This document shows, piece after piece, positions 45,458-53,943 of a DNA stretch of 64,000 bases. Both the position numbers and the translations under genes were made by a program. The notes beneath the pieces are model-generated. The model was not told where the DNA came from. It made no database searches and saw only the letters and a program-made list of their open reading frames with translations. Source of the DNA: Burkholderiales bacterium (GTDB taxonomy: Bacteria > Pseudomonadota > Gammaproteobacteria > Burkholderiales > SG8-39); contig JACZJV010000012.1 in the NCBI GenBank assembly GCA_014860355.1, forward strand, positions 112,212 to 176,211, read 5' to 3'. Positions within the stretch are counted from its first letter, which is position 1, and the number at the start of each line of letters is the position of its first letter.

Positions 45458-45970
45458 TTAGAGCCGGACGAGTTCCGAGCGGTAGAGAGCCAGCATTTCG
45501 GGGCCGAAGCAGGCGAACACGATTTGCCCGAGATTCGGCTCGTCCGCTGCGAACTGCGCGCACTCGGCCAGCGCAATGCGCACCGCCTGCTGCGGCGGAT
45601 AGCCATAGACGCCGCAACTGATCGCAGGGAAGGCGATGCTCGCCGCGCCGTGCACGAGCGCCAGCGCCAGGCTTTCGCGGTAGCAGGCGGCGAGCAGTGC
45701 GGGCTCGCCCTGTGCGCCGCCTTGCCATACCGGTCCCACGGTGTGGATCACGTATTTCGCCGGCAGGCGGTAGCCGCGCGTGAGCTTGGCCTGCCCGGTG
45801 GCGCAGCCGCGCAGCCTGCGGCACTCGGCGAGCAGCTCGGGTCCGGCGGCGCGGTGGATCGCGCCGTCCACGCCGCCACCGCCCAGCAGCGAGTTGTTGG
45901 CGGCATTGACGATGGCATCGACCGGCAAAGTGGTGATGTCGGCCTCAACTGCGATCAGCTTTTCAGGCAT
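45458..45970 (-). CDS. Macro domain protein (O-acetyl-ADP-ribose deacetylase type)
   Basis: A 170-aa single macrodomain of the MacroD/YmdB class. [23 protein letters not shown] (about residues 21-43) is the ADP-ribose-binding loop with the catalytic Asn-Asn and Asp, and [12 protein letters not shown] (about 112-123) the second loop. Such enzymes remove acetyl from O-acetyl-ADP-ribose or ADP-ribose from acidic residues. It is 5 bp upstream of the VanZ-like gene, a pairing without obvious functional logic. A YmdB-like RNase III regulator role is possible but not supported here. Confidence 0.9.
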   Translation of the reverse strand: MPEKLIAVEADITTLPVDAIVNAANNSLLGGGGVDGAIHRAAGPELLAECRRLRGCATGQAKLTRGYRLPAKYVIHTVGPVWQGGAQGEPALLAACYRESLALALVHGAASIAFPAISCGVYGYPPQQAVRIALAECAQFAADEPNLGQIVFACFGPEMLALYRSELVRL

Positions 45971-46148
45971 GGCCGAATTCTACCTTGCGCGGAATCGATA
46001 GCAGGCGGACTGCGTGAACCGGTGCGGCCGGCGCGCGCATTTCCACCGTCGACCTCGGCTTGGACGTTGCCATCTTTGCGCCGCAGGCGTAGATTGCGCC
46101 CTAAATGAAGAATAAGCCGTCGCCGCATCGTGTCAGGAGTACGGGCAT

Positions 46149-47633
46149 ATGCTGATCGCCTTCGTCTCCCTGTATCTCGCGCTGACCATCAGCATCGGCC
46201 TCGTCGCCGCACGTCTGGTCAAGAATTCGACCGACTACCTGGTCGCCGGCCGCCGCCTGCCGCTGTACATGAACGTCGCCACCGCCTTCGCGACTTGGTT
46301 CGGCGCGGAGACGGTGCTGTCGGTATCCGCAACGTTTGCAAAGGACGGCCTGCACGGCATCCCGGGTGATCCCTTCGGTGCTTCGGTGTGTCTGGTGCTG
46401 GCCGCGCTGCTGTTCGCCAGGCTGTTCTACCGCATGAACCTGCTGACCATCGGTGATTTCTACAAGCAGCGCTATGGCAAACCGGTGGAAGTGTTGACCA
46501 GCCTGTCGATTACCCTGAGCTACCTGGGCTGGACTTCGGCGCAGATGACCGCGCTGGGTCTGGTGATTTTCTCGCTCTCTGGCGGTGCGATGGAGCTCAA
46601 CCAGGCCATCGTCCTCGGCGCAGGCGTGGTCGTCGTCTACACGATATTCGGCGGCATGTGGTCGGTGGCCTTCACCGACCTGTTCCAGACGGTGGTCATC
46701 CTTATCGGACTGACCCTGGTCGCGCTGCTCGTCGGCGACCTGGCCGGGGGCGTCGAGAAGGTGGTGCGCCAGGCCGCGGCCGAAGGCAAGCTTGCCATGT
46801 TCCCGGCCGACATGGACGCAGCCGCGTGGTGGGCGATGGCCGGCGCTTTCTTTGCCTTCGCCTTCGGTTCGATTCCGCAGCAGGATGTGTTCCAGCGCAT
46901 GACCAGCGCCAAGAACGAGAAGACGGCGGTGCGCGGCACCATCATCGGCGGGCTGATCTACTTTTGCTTCGCCTTCGTGCCTATCTATATTGCTTACGCG
47001 GCGCTTGTGGCCGATCCCTCGCTGGGAGAACTGTTCGCCAACAAGGATGCCCGCGTCATCCAGAAAATCCTGCCGGACCTGGTGCTAGGCAAAATGCCGC
47101 TGTGGGCGCAGGTGATGTTCTTCGGCGCATTGCTGTCGGCCATCCTGTCCACTGCCAGCGGCGCCTTGCTCGCGCCGACCGCGCTGTTCACCGAAAACGT
47201 GCTGCGCCCGTTCGTGCGCCATATGGGAGACCGCCAGATGCTGCTGACCCTGCGCATCATCCTGGTCACCTTCGCCTCCGCTGCATTGGTGTTCGCCGTC
47301 AACAGCACCAGTACGATGTATGAAATGGTGCAAAACGCCTACAACGTGACGCTGACCGGCGCCTTCGTGCCGCTGTTTGCCGGGGCCTTCTGGAAGCGTG
47401 CCAATACGCAAGGCGCCTTGCTCTCCATCGTGCTAGGCGTAGGCACCTGGCTGGTGGCGGACAACACGGCTGCCGAGGCCATGGTCCCGCCGAACCTGGT
47501 GGGCTTTTTCGCATCTGTCATCGGCATGTTGCTGGGTACGCTGGCCCCGGCCATCATCCGCAACCATGGCCAGTCTATCGACGCCGCACTTGCGCACCGC
47601 AAGCCCCTGCCAGGGCAGCCCGGTTACCGCTGA
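46149..47633 (+). CDS. Sodium:solute symporter (SSS family)
   Basis: A 494-aa protein with about 13 helices, starting at ATG 46149 behind CAGGAG. Family hallmarks: SLYLALTISIGLVAAR in helix 1, TDYLVAGRRLPLYMNVATAFATWFGAETVL (about 28-57), and the AFGSIPQQDVFQRMTSAKNEKTAVRG region (about 238-263). The latter resembles proline, pantothenate and acetate-type symporters. The substrate cannot be assigned. It diverges from the macrodomain gene across 178 bp without a clear site. The 160-bp gap after it, before ubiB on the other strand, holds nothing I can name. Confidence 0.87.
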   Translation: MLIAFVSLYLALTISIGLVAARLVKNSTDYLVAGRRLPLYMNVATAFATWFGAETVLSVSATFAKDGLHGIPGDPFGASVCLVLAALLFARLFYRMNLLTIGDFYKQRYGKPVEVLTSLSITLSYLGWTSAQMTALGLVIFSLSGGAMELNQAIVLGAGVVVVYTIFGGMWSVAFTDLFQTVVILIGLTLVALLVGDLAGGVEKVVRQAAAEGKLAMFPADMDAAAWWAMAGAFFAFAFGSIPQQDVFQRMTSAKNEKTAVRGTIIGGLIYFCFAFVPIYIAYAALVADPSLGELFANKDARVIQKILPDLVLGKMPLWAQVMFFGALLSAILSTASGALLAPTALFTENVLRPFVRHMGDRQMLLTLRIILVTFASAALVFAVNSTSTMYEMVQNAYNVTLTGAFVPLFAGAFWKRANTQGALLSIVLGVGTWLVADNTAAEAMVPPNLVGFFASVIGMLLGTLAPAIIRNHGQSIDAALAHRKPLPGQPGYR

Positions 47634-47793
47634 GCCCGCGCGCGCCCTATCCTGCGGTCCCGCGCGAGCTGAAATGCGCCCCGGGCAGTGGCGGAGAATA
47701 CGGGCGGACCGGGGGGAATGTCCTTCCCCGTCCCTGGCTGCCCGTGTTTCCCTGTGTCGGCCGCTCAAAGGCGCTTGCGTCGGTCGGCCCGAA

Positions 47794-49329
47794 CTACAGC
47801 ACCAGGTAAATGTGCCAGGCGAGCAGGGCCGCGAGCAGCAGGCCGAGCATGAGGGTACTGCGGTGGCGCTGCTTCTGCTCCGCGGCAAGCTGCTCCAGTA
47901 CCCGTTCGATCCCCGCCGCGTGGTCCGCGTCCAGGGCGCGATGCAGCAGCCGCGGCATTTGCGGCAGCATGTTGGCCCAGCGCGGCACTTCGTTTTGCAG
48001 ATTGCGCAGCAGGCCGCGCCAGCCCAGTTGTTCGCTCATCCAGCGCTCGAGGTAGGGCTTGGCCGTTTTCCACAGGTCCAGGTCCGGGTCGAGCTGCCGT
48101 CCCAGGCCTTCGATGTTGAGCAGCGTCTTTTGCAGCATCACCAGCTGCGGCTGGATCTCGACGTGGAAGCGGCGCGAAGTCTGGAACAGGCGCAACAACA
48201 CCCGGCCGAAGGATATGTCCTTCAGCGGCCGGTCGAATACCGGTTCGCACACGGCGCGTATGGCGTTCTCGAATTCGTCCACGCGGGTGTCCGCCGGAAC
48301 CCAGCCCGCTTCCAGGTGCGCCTGCGCGACGCGCTTGTAATCGCGCTGGAAGAACGCGAGAAAATTCTGCGCCAGGTAGTTCTTGTCGACGTCGGTGAGC
48401 GTGCCCATGATGCCGAAATCGACTGCGACGTACTGGCCGCGCGGGTCGGTGTCGGTGGAGACGAAAATATTTCCCGGGTGCATGTCGGCGTGGAAAAATC
48501 CGTCGCGGAACACCTGGGTGAAAAAAATCTCCACGCCGGCGCGCGCGAGCCGCGGGACGTCCACGCCGGCGGCACGCAGCTGCACCACATGGCTGATCGG
48601 AGTGCCGCTGATGCGCTGCATCACCATCACCGAGGCCGAGCAGTAGTCCCAATAGATCTCCGGAATGACCAGCAGCTGCGAGCCCGCGAAGTTGCGCCGC
48701 AGCTGGCTCGCATTCGACGCTTCGCGCATCAGGTCCAGTTCGTCGTTGAGGTGCATGGCGAATTCGGCCACAACCTGGCGCGGCTTCAGGCGCCGGCCGT
48801 CGACCCACAACATTTCGATCAGCCCGGCCGCGCTATCGAGCAGGGCCACGTCTTTCTCGATCGCTTGCTGCATATTGGGGCGCAATATTTTGACCGCGCA
48901 TTCGCGCCCGCCGGGCAGCACCGCAAAATGCACCTGCGCGATGGAAGCGCTGGCCACCGGCAGCGGTTCGAACTGCTCGAATACCTCGCTCACCGGCCGG
49001 CCGAACGAGCGTTCCAGTTGGGCGTGGGCGAGCCCGGTAGAAAACGGCGGCACCTGATCCTGCAGCCGCGCCAGCTCGTCGGCGATATCGGTGGGCATCA
49101 GGTCGCGCCGGGTGGAGAGAACCTGGCCGAACTTGACGAACAGCGGACCCAGCGCCTCCAGCGCGAGGCGCAGGCGCACTGCGCGCGGCTCGGACAGGTC
49201 GCGCCAGAACAGCACGCGCTGTACCACCACCAGCAGCAAGCGCGTGCGCGCGTGGGCGAGGACGAACTCATCCAGGCCGAAACGCAGGCCGACATAGATG
49301 ATACGGGCGAGGCGCAGTAGGCGCTGCAA
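47794..49329 (-). CDS. ubiB: Ubiquinone biosynthesis kinase-like protein UbiB
   Basis: A 511-aa ABC1/ADCK/UbiB-family protein. The KxGQ motif reads [13 protein letters not shown] (about 65-77) and the alanine-rich nucleotide loop SASIAQVH (about 126-133). AVKILRP supplies the ATP lysine, and [11 protein letters not shown] (about 283-293) the catalytic loop, followed by VDFGIMG. Two C-terminal hydrophobic segments (after about 470) anchor it in the membrane. UbiB is needed for efficient ubiquinone synthesis through ATPase-driven lipid handling. It is the last gene of the minus-strand ubiE-TIM44-ubiJ-ubiB group. Confidence 0.94.
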   Translation of the reverse strand: MQRLLRLARIIYVGLRFGLDEFVLAHARTRLLLVVVQRVLFWRDLSEPRAVRLRLALEALGPLFVKFGQVLSTRRDLMPTDIADELARLQDQVPPFSTGLAHAQLERSFGRPVSEVFEQFEPLPVASASIAQVHFAVLPGGRECAVKILRPNMQQAIEKDVALLDSAAGLIEMLWVDGRRLKPRQVVAEFAMHLNDELDLMREASNASQLRRNFAGSQLLVIPEIYWDYCSASVMVMQRISGTPISHVVQLRAAGVDVPRLARAGVEIFFTQVFRDGFFHADMHPGNIFVSTDTDPRGQYVAVDFGIMGTLTDVDKNYLAQNFLAFFQRDYKRVAQAHLEAGWVPADTRVDEFENAIRAVCEPVFDRPLKDISFGRVLLRLFQTSRRFHVEIQPQLVMLQKTLLNIEGLGRQLDPDLDLWKTAKPYLERWMSEQLGWRGLLRNLQNEVPRWANMLPQMPRLLHRALDADHAAGIERVLEQLAAEQKQRHRSTLMLGLLLAALLAWHIYLVL

Positions 49330-49426
49330 TTAGTTAGCCTGCAATAGACGGAGTACGGATTTTAACCGCTAAGCACGCCAAGGATACCGGTGAAAAGCGG
49401 CAGGCCTGCGCGGCGTTCCCGGCTAT

Positions 49427-50005
49427 TCAGGATTTCCTGGTCAAGGTTTCGATGCGTTTTTCCAGCCGCGCCAGGTCGTCGCGCAGTTGGTCCGCATCGG
49501 CGAGAAATTGACGCACCTCGCCCGGCCGCGCCAATAGGGGCTGCTCCTCGATCCAGTATTCGGCAAAGTTCTGCGCCAGCTTTTCCGCGGTCTCGCGGTT
49601 CCACGCCGCAAAACGCCTGCCTTCGCTCACCATGCGCTGGGCGATCACGTCGCCGAATACCCTGGACAGGTCCTCGGCGATATCCCAGCGCAGGTGGCGG
49701 AACAGGTACTGCACCGTGCCGGCCAGGTCGGCGTTGCCTTCTATGCCGATTTCGCGCATCAACGCGTCTTCGCCGCGCAGCGATGCCGGCAACGCGGCCG
49801 GGCCGATGCTTACGACCAGGGTCGGCGCGGCGTCCTCGACCGCGGCGCGCAGCAGTCCGGTATCGAGGATGTCCAGGCGCAGCGCCGGCAGCGGCGGGGA
49901 GCGGAATTCCACGCACTGCCCGGCGTAGGGTTTGAGCTTGTCGCGCGCCCACGCTTCGGCGCCGAGCAGGTGGTTGAGAGCGTAGATCCCGGGGTGTGGC
50001 AACAC
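49427..50005 (-). CDS. ubiJ: Ubiquinone biosynthesis accessory factor UbiJ (SCP2 domain)
   Basis: A 192-aa protein. An SCP2-type lipid-binding domain occupies about 15-110 (GADLAGTVQYLFRHL equivalents are visible near 90-105), followed by a helical C-terminus ending in a coiled coil (DQLRDDLARLEKRIETL). UbiJ binds the isoprenoid tail of ubiquinone intermediates and scaffolds the Ubi complex with UbiK, encoded at 5053-5301. Position between ubiE and ubiB supports the name. Confidence 0.85.
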   Translation of the reverse strand: MLPHPGIYALNHLLGAEAWARDKLKPYAGQCVEFRSPPLPALRLDILDTGLLRAAVEDAAPTLVVSIGPAALPASLRGEDALMREIGIEGNADLAGTVQYLFRHLRWDIAEDLSRVFGDVIAQRMVSEGRRFAAWNRETAEKLAQNFAEYWIEEQPLLARPGEVRQFLADADQLRDDLARLEKRIETLTRKS

Positions 50006-50029
50006 GGCCTTCTCCGATGCGCCTACAGG

Positions 50030-50881
50030 CTATTGTATTTGCTGAATGCCCGCGAGCACCCACCCGCTTGCGCCCGAGGCCGGTTTTGCCAGGTTCCACA
50101 CCTCCTGAAAGGGTTCAGGCCGGGCTTCGGGAGTTTCGCGCATCATGCCGGAGAAGCGCACGCTGGCCCAATGGGTATCGCCTTCGGTCAGCGCTTCCAG
50201 CAGGTCGGCGTTGAGCGTCACCACGTCGGTCTGCTGCCCGAGCGCACCCTGCTGCTGCATCTCCTGCGCGATAGACGCGAACATTTCATCACTGGTGAAC
50301 TCGCGCAATTCCTCGATCCTGCCGCTGTCGTGCGCAGCCTGCAGCCTGACGAAATTGAGCTTGGCCTGGCGCAGAAAGCCGTCGGTATCGAAGCCTGGGG
50401 GCACATTCGGCCGCAGCTGTGCGCCGAAATCAGGCGAGGCGTTCAGGCCGGAGGCCAGCGGGGGCGGCGCGGCGGCCACGGGGTCGCCGCCCGCGCCAGC
50501 ATACTGCACATCGCTTTCGGTCCTGGTCCGGGCGAGCATGCGCTTGACGACGACCAGCGCAAGCACCATCAGCGCGATCAGCAGCAGCGCGCCGCCGTAG
50601 CCGTTCTGGCCGATCAGCCAGCCCAGGCCCAGGCCCGCGGCTAGGCCGGCGATGGGGCCCAGCCAGCCGGGTTTCGGCGCTGCCCCCGCAGCCGGTCCCG
50701 CTGCTGGGGCAGTTGGCGCAGCCTGCGATGGCGGAGCCTGTTGCACGCTCTTGCTCGGCGCCACGCTCTGGCGCTGTACGCCAAAACTGCGGCCGCCGCC
50801 CAGGCGCCTGGCCTCGGCGTCCCCCACCGCGAATGCCAGCGCGAGGATTGCAACGATCAGAGTCGAAAACAGCTGTTTCAT
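50030..50881 (-). CDS. TIM44-like domain membrane protein
   Basis: A 283-aa protein; the start at 50881 (MKQLFSTLIVAILALAFAV) gives a signal peptide or anchor. A serine/alanine/proline-rich stretch follows (about 25-65), then a glycine-rich hydrophobic segment (IAGLAAGLGLGWLIG, about 75-90) and another helix (ALLLIALMVLALVVV). The C-terminal half (about 150-283) is the TIM44-like fold (FLRQAKLNFVRLQAAHD, ELREFTSDEMF). The function in bacteria is unsettled. The insertion between ubiE and ubiJ is common in betaproteobacteria. Confidence 0.87.
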   Translation of the reverse strand: MKQLFSTLIVAILALAFAVGDAEARRLGGGRSFGVQRQSVAPSKSVQQAPPSQAAPTAPAAGPAAGAAPKPGWLGPIAGLAAGLGLGWLIGQNGYGGALLLIALMVLALVVVKRMLARTRTESDVQYAGAGGDPVAAAPPPLASGLNASPDFGAQLRPNVPPGFDTDGFLRQAKLNFVRLQAAHDSGRIEELREFTSDEMFASIAQEMQQQGALGQQTDVVTLNADLLEALTEGDTHWASVRFSGMMRETPEARPEPFQEVWNLAKPASGASGWVLAGIQQIQ

Positions 50882-50941
50882 GGTCTTGCCTCGCAGTGTG
50901 TAGCCGCCATTGCGTTTAACCGTCATTACGTGCTCCTGTCC

Positions 50942-51676
50942 TCAAACCTTGTGGCCCCGATGCAGCGCAACCACGCCGGCGCTCAGATTGAAATATTCGA
51001 CCCGCGCGAGGCCCGCGTGTTCCATCAGGCTTTTCAATTGCTCCTGGTCCGGATGCACGCGTATGGATTCCGCGAGATAGCGGTAGCTGGCGGCGTCGCC
51101 GGCGATTTTGGACCCCAGCCAGGGCAGCACCTTGAACGAATACCAGTCGTAGGCGCGGCTCAAGGGTTGCCATATACGGGAGAATTCGAGTACCAGCAGG
51201 CGCCCGCCCGGCTTGAGCACGCGGCGCATCTCGGCCAGCGCGGCTTCCTTGTGCGTCATGTTGCGCAGTCCGAAGGCGACGCTGACGCAGTCAAAATAGT
51301 CGGCGCGAAACGGCAGGTGCTCCGCATCACACTGCGCCAGCGGCAGCGCGCACCCCTCATCGAGCAGCCGGTCGCGGCCGCGCGCGAGCATGGCGCCATT
51401 GATGTCGGTGAGCCAAACCTCGCCCTCGGGGCCGACGCGGCGGGCGAACGCGCTAGCCAGGTCGCCGCTGCCGGAGGCGACGTCGAGCACGCGCTCGCCG
51501 GTTCTGATTGCGGCGATCGCGATGGTAAAGGCCTTCCACGCGCGGTGCATCCCGGCCGACATGAGGTCGTTCATCAGGTCGTACTTGGGCGCGACCGAAT
51601 CAAATACGCCCGCTACCTTGCGCGCTTTTTCGCCCTCGTCGATCTGTTCGTAGCCAAAGTGGGTCTTGCCGTTCAT
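50942..51676 (-). CDS. ubiE: Demethylmenaquinone/2-polyprenyl-6-methoxybenzoquinol C-methyltransferase
   Basis: A 244-aa protein; the start at 51676 ([17 protein letters not shown]) is the canonical one. [11 protein letters not shown] is the SAM-binding motif, DFAxxLPF-like [14 protein letters not shown] follows, and [26 protein letters not shown] is the UbiE signature (about 141-166). It methylates C2 of the ubiquinone (and menaquinone, where made) ring. It heads the minus-strand ubi group and diverges from phoB. Confidence 0.96.
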   Translation of the reverse strand: MNGKTHFGYEQIDEGEKARKVAGVFDSVAPKYDLMNDLMSAGMHRAWKAFTIAIAAIRTGERVLDVASGSGDLASAFARRVGPEGEVWLTDINGAMLARGRDRLLDEGCALPLAQCDAEHLPFRADYFDCVSVAFGLRNMTHKEAALAEMRRVLKPGGRLLVLEFSRIWQPLSRAYDWYSFKVLPWLGSKIAGDAASYRYLAESIRVHPDQEQLKSLMEHAGLARVEYFNLSAGVVALHRGHKV

Positions 51677-51765
51677 CGCAGCTCTTGTCCGGTGTGGTAA
51701 CTCATTCCCGGGTCGCGCAGCGCGCTCGGGGGGCATCTATGATACCGCGGCCGGCCCGGTTGCGG

Positions 51766-51783
51766 CTGTAACCTGGATGTCAC
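51766..51783 (+). promoter_or_regulatory. Pho box upstream of phoB
   Basis: CTGTAAC, four bases CTGG, then ATGTCAC gives two 7-bp direct repeats in Pho-box spacing, against the consensus CTGTCAT-N4-CTGTCAT. A TACTAT -10 element follows at 51794-51799, ten bases downstream. That is the usual distance when PhoB replaces the -35 contact. It implies that phoBR controls its own expression. Confidence 0.65.
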
Positions 51784-51823
51784 GCAGCCGACATACTATT
51801 CGGGCTGTGAAATTGAACAAACC

Positions 51824-52513
51824 ATGCCGCTCGATATCCTAATCGTCGAAGACGAAGCCGCCATCCAGGAACTGATTGCCGTCAATCTAGAAGGCGCCGG
51901 GCACCGTGCCCTGCGCGCGGCCGATTCGGAGCAGGCGCTGGCTATCATACGCGCGAGCCTGCCCGACCTGGTGCTGCTCGACTGGATGCTGCCGGGGCGC
52001 TCGGGCCTGACCGTGGCGCGCCAGCTTCGCAGCGACGCGCGCACCCGCAGTATCCCCATTATCATGCTCACGGCCAAATCCGCCGAGCAGGACAAAGTCC
52101 TCGGGCTCGAGGCCGGCGCGGACGACTACATCACCAAGCCGTTCTCGCCGCGCGAACTGCTGGCGCGCATCAAGGCGCTGATGCGCCGGCGCGCGCCGCA
52201 AATGACCGAGGACCTGGTCGAGGTCGCGGGCCTGCGCCTCGACCCAGCCGCGCACCGCGTCAGCGGTAACGGCCTGAGGCTGGACCTGGGGCCGACCGAA
52301 TTCCGCCTGCTGCATTTTTTTATGACCCACGCCGAGCGCGTGCATACCCGCACGCAATTGCTGGACCAGGTTTGGGGCGATCATGTATTCGTCGAGGAAC
52401 GCACCGTGGACGTTCACATCCGCCGGCTGCGCCAGGCGCTCGAGGCGAGCGGCCACGATGCGCTGATCGAAACCGTGCGCGGAACCGGCTACCGTTTCAC
52501 CGCCGCCGCGTGA
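51824..52513 (+). CDS. phoB: Phosphate regulon response regulator PhoB
   Basis: A 229-aa OmpR/PhoB-family regulator. The receiver has the acidic pocket Glu9/Asp10 and the phosphorylated Asp53 in LLDWMLPG, plus Lys in ITKPFSP. The C-terminal winged helix (about 130-229) contains LGPTEFRLLHFFM and VEERTVDVHIRRLRQAL, with DQVWGDHVF before it, all close to E. coli PhoB. phoR follows after 77 bp and a Pho box precedes it. Activated by PhoR when phosphate is scarce. Confidence 0.94.
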   Translation: MPLDILIVEDEAAIQELIAVNLEGAGHRALRAADSEQALAIIRASLPDLVLLDWMLPGRSGLTVARQLRSDARTRSIPIIMLTAKSAEQDKVLGLEAGADDYITKPFSPRELLARIKALMRRRAPQMTEDLVEVAGLRLDPAAHRVSGNGLRLDLGPTEFRLLHFFMTHAERVHTRTQLLDQVWGDHVFVEERTVDVHIRRLRQALEASGHDALIETVRGTGYRFTAAA

Positions 52514-52590
52514 CGCGCCCGGCCGGCGCGGGCGCCGCACCGGGCATGCGATAATCGTCTGCCAGAAAATACAGGCTCGACTTTCCTCCA

Positions 52591-53943
52591 TTGAATTCCG
52601 TCTGGATACGCAGCGCCCTGGCGCTGGCCGCGGTAGCGGTAGCCGGTCTGATCACCTGGGCGCTGGCGGACCCGGTCTGGGCGCTGGCCGCTGTCTGTTT
52701 CGGGCTGGCGCTGCTGCTCGCGCGCCATGTGGCCAATCTGGCGGCGCTGGCCGACTGGCTGCGCGACCCCATGGCCAAGCCGGTGCCGCAGGGCGGCGGC
52801 GTCTGGGACGCGGTGCTGGTCGGGCTCTACCGTTTCGTGCGCGCGCGCATCAGGGAGAAAGAGCAGCTGGGCGGCGACCTGCAGCGCTTTCGCAATGCGG
52901 GTCTGGCGCTGCCCGACGGCGTGATTCTGCTCGATGCTCATGACCATATCGAGTGGTGCAACCCGATCGCCAGCCAGTACCTGGGCCTGGACGAGCAGCG
53001 CGATCTGGGCCGGCCTTTGGTCAACCTGGTGCGCCACCCGGACCTCGCCGCATATCTCGAGCATGGCGACTACGCCGAGCCGCTTACCCTGCGTTTGTCG
53101 CGCGGCGAGGGCAGGGTGCTCTCGCTCGCCATCATTTCCTACGGAGAGGCGCAAAAGCTCCTGCTCGCGAACGACATTACCCTAACTGAGAAAGTTGAAA
53201 CCATGCGGCGCGATTTCGTCGCCAATGTGTCGCATGAGCTGAAAAGCCCGCTTACCGTGGTGGCCGGATTCCTGGAAACGCTCACCGACGGCAATATCAA
53301 ACTGGACGAGGAGCGCCGGCAGGGTTACCTGAAGATGATGCGCGAGCACACCGGGCGCATGCAGCGGCTGGTGGAAGACCTGCTCACGCTATCGGCGCTG
53401 GAGGACAGCCGGGGCCTGAGCGACGAAACCCTGGTCGATGTCGCGGCGCTGCTGGCCGGCGTGCGCGACGAGGCGCTGGCCTTGAGCGGCGGGCGCCATC
53501 GCGTCGAACTCAGCGTCGAAGATCCGCTCTCGCTGCTCGCCAACGCGCAGGAACTGCGCAGCGCATTCAATAATCTGGTGAGCAACGCGGTGCGCTATAC
53601 GCCCGCGGGCGGGAACATCGGGCTCCTCTGGGGGCGGCGCGGCGCAGAAGCGGTGTTCAGCGTCAGCGACACCGGCACGGGCATAGAGCCGCGCCATATC
53701 CCGCGCCTGACCGAACGCTTCTACAGGGTGGACCACAGCCGCTCGCGTGAAACCGGAGGCACAGGGCTCGGCCTGGCTATCGTAAAGCACGTGCTGACGC
53801 GCCATCAGGCGACGCTGGAAATAGAGAGCGAAACGGGCGTGGGCAGCCGCTTCAGCGCGGTGTTCCCGGCGCGGCGCGTCAAATCCGCGGTCGACACGGG
53901 GCCGGCAAGGCGGCCGGTGCCCGCAGGCAGGAACCCGGGCTAG
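52591..53943 (+). CDS. phoR: Phosphate regulon sensor kinase PhoR
   Basis: A 450-aa histidine kinase beginning at TTG 52591, the only start that keeps the two N-terminal helices (about 6-25 and 28-47) intact. A PhoR-type region and a PAS domain (about 95-190, LPDGVILLDAHDHIEWCN) follow. His215 in ANVSHELKSPLTVV is phosphorylated, and the HATPase carries NLVSNAVRYTP and GTGLGLAIVKHVL. No periplasmic domain is present, which is typical of PhoR. The TAG stop overlaps the stop of the gene on the other strand at CTAG 53940-53943. Confidence 0.93.
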   Translation: MNSVWIRSALALAAVAVAGLITWALADPVWALAAVCFGLALLLARHVANLAALADWLRDPMAKPVPQGGGVWDAVLVGLYRFVRARIREKEQLGGDLQRFRNAGLALPDGVILLDAHDHIEWCNPIASQYLGLDEQRDLGRPLVNLVRHPDLAAYLEHGDYAEPLTLRLSRGEGRVLSLAIISYGEAQKLLLANDITLTEKVETMRRDFVANVSHELKSPLTVVAGFLETLTDGNIKLDEERRQGYLKMMREHTGRMQRLVEDLLTLSALEDSRGLSDETLVDVAALLAGVRDEALALSGGRHRVELSVEDPLSLLANAQELRSAFNNLVSNAVRYTPAGGNIGLLWGRRGAEAVFSVSDTGTGIEPRHIPRLTERFYRVDHSRSRETGGTGLGLAIVKHVLTRHQATLEIESETGVGSRFSAVFPARRVKSAVDTGPARRPVPAGRNPG

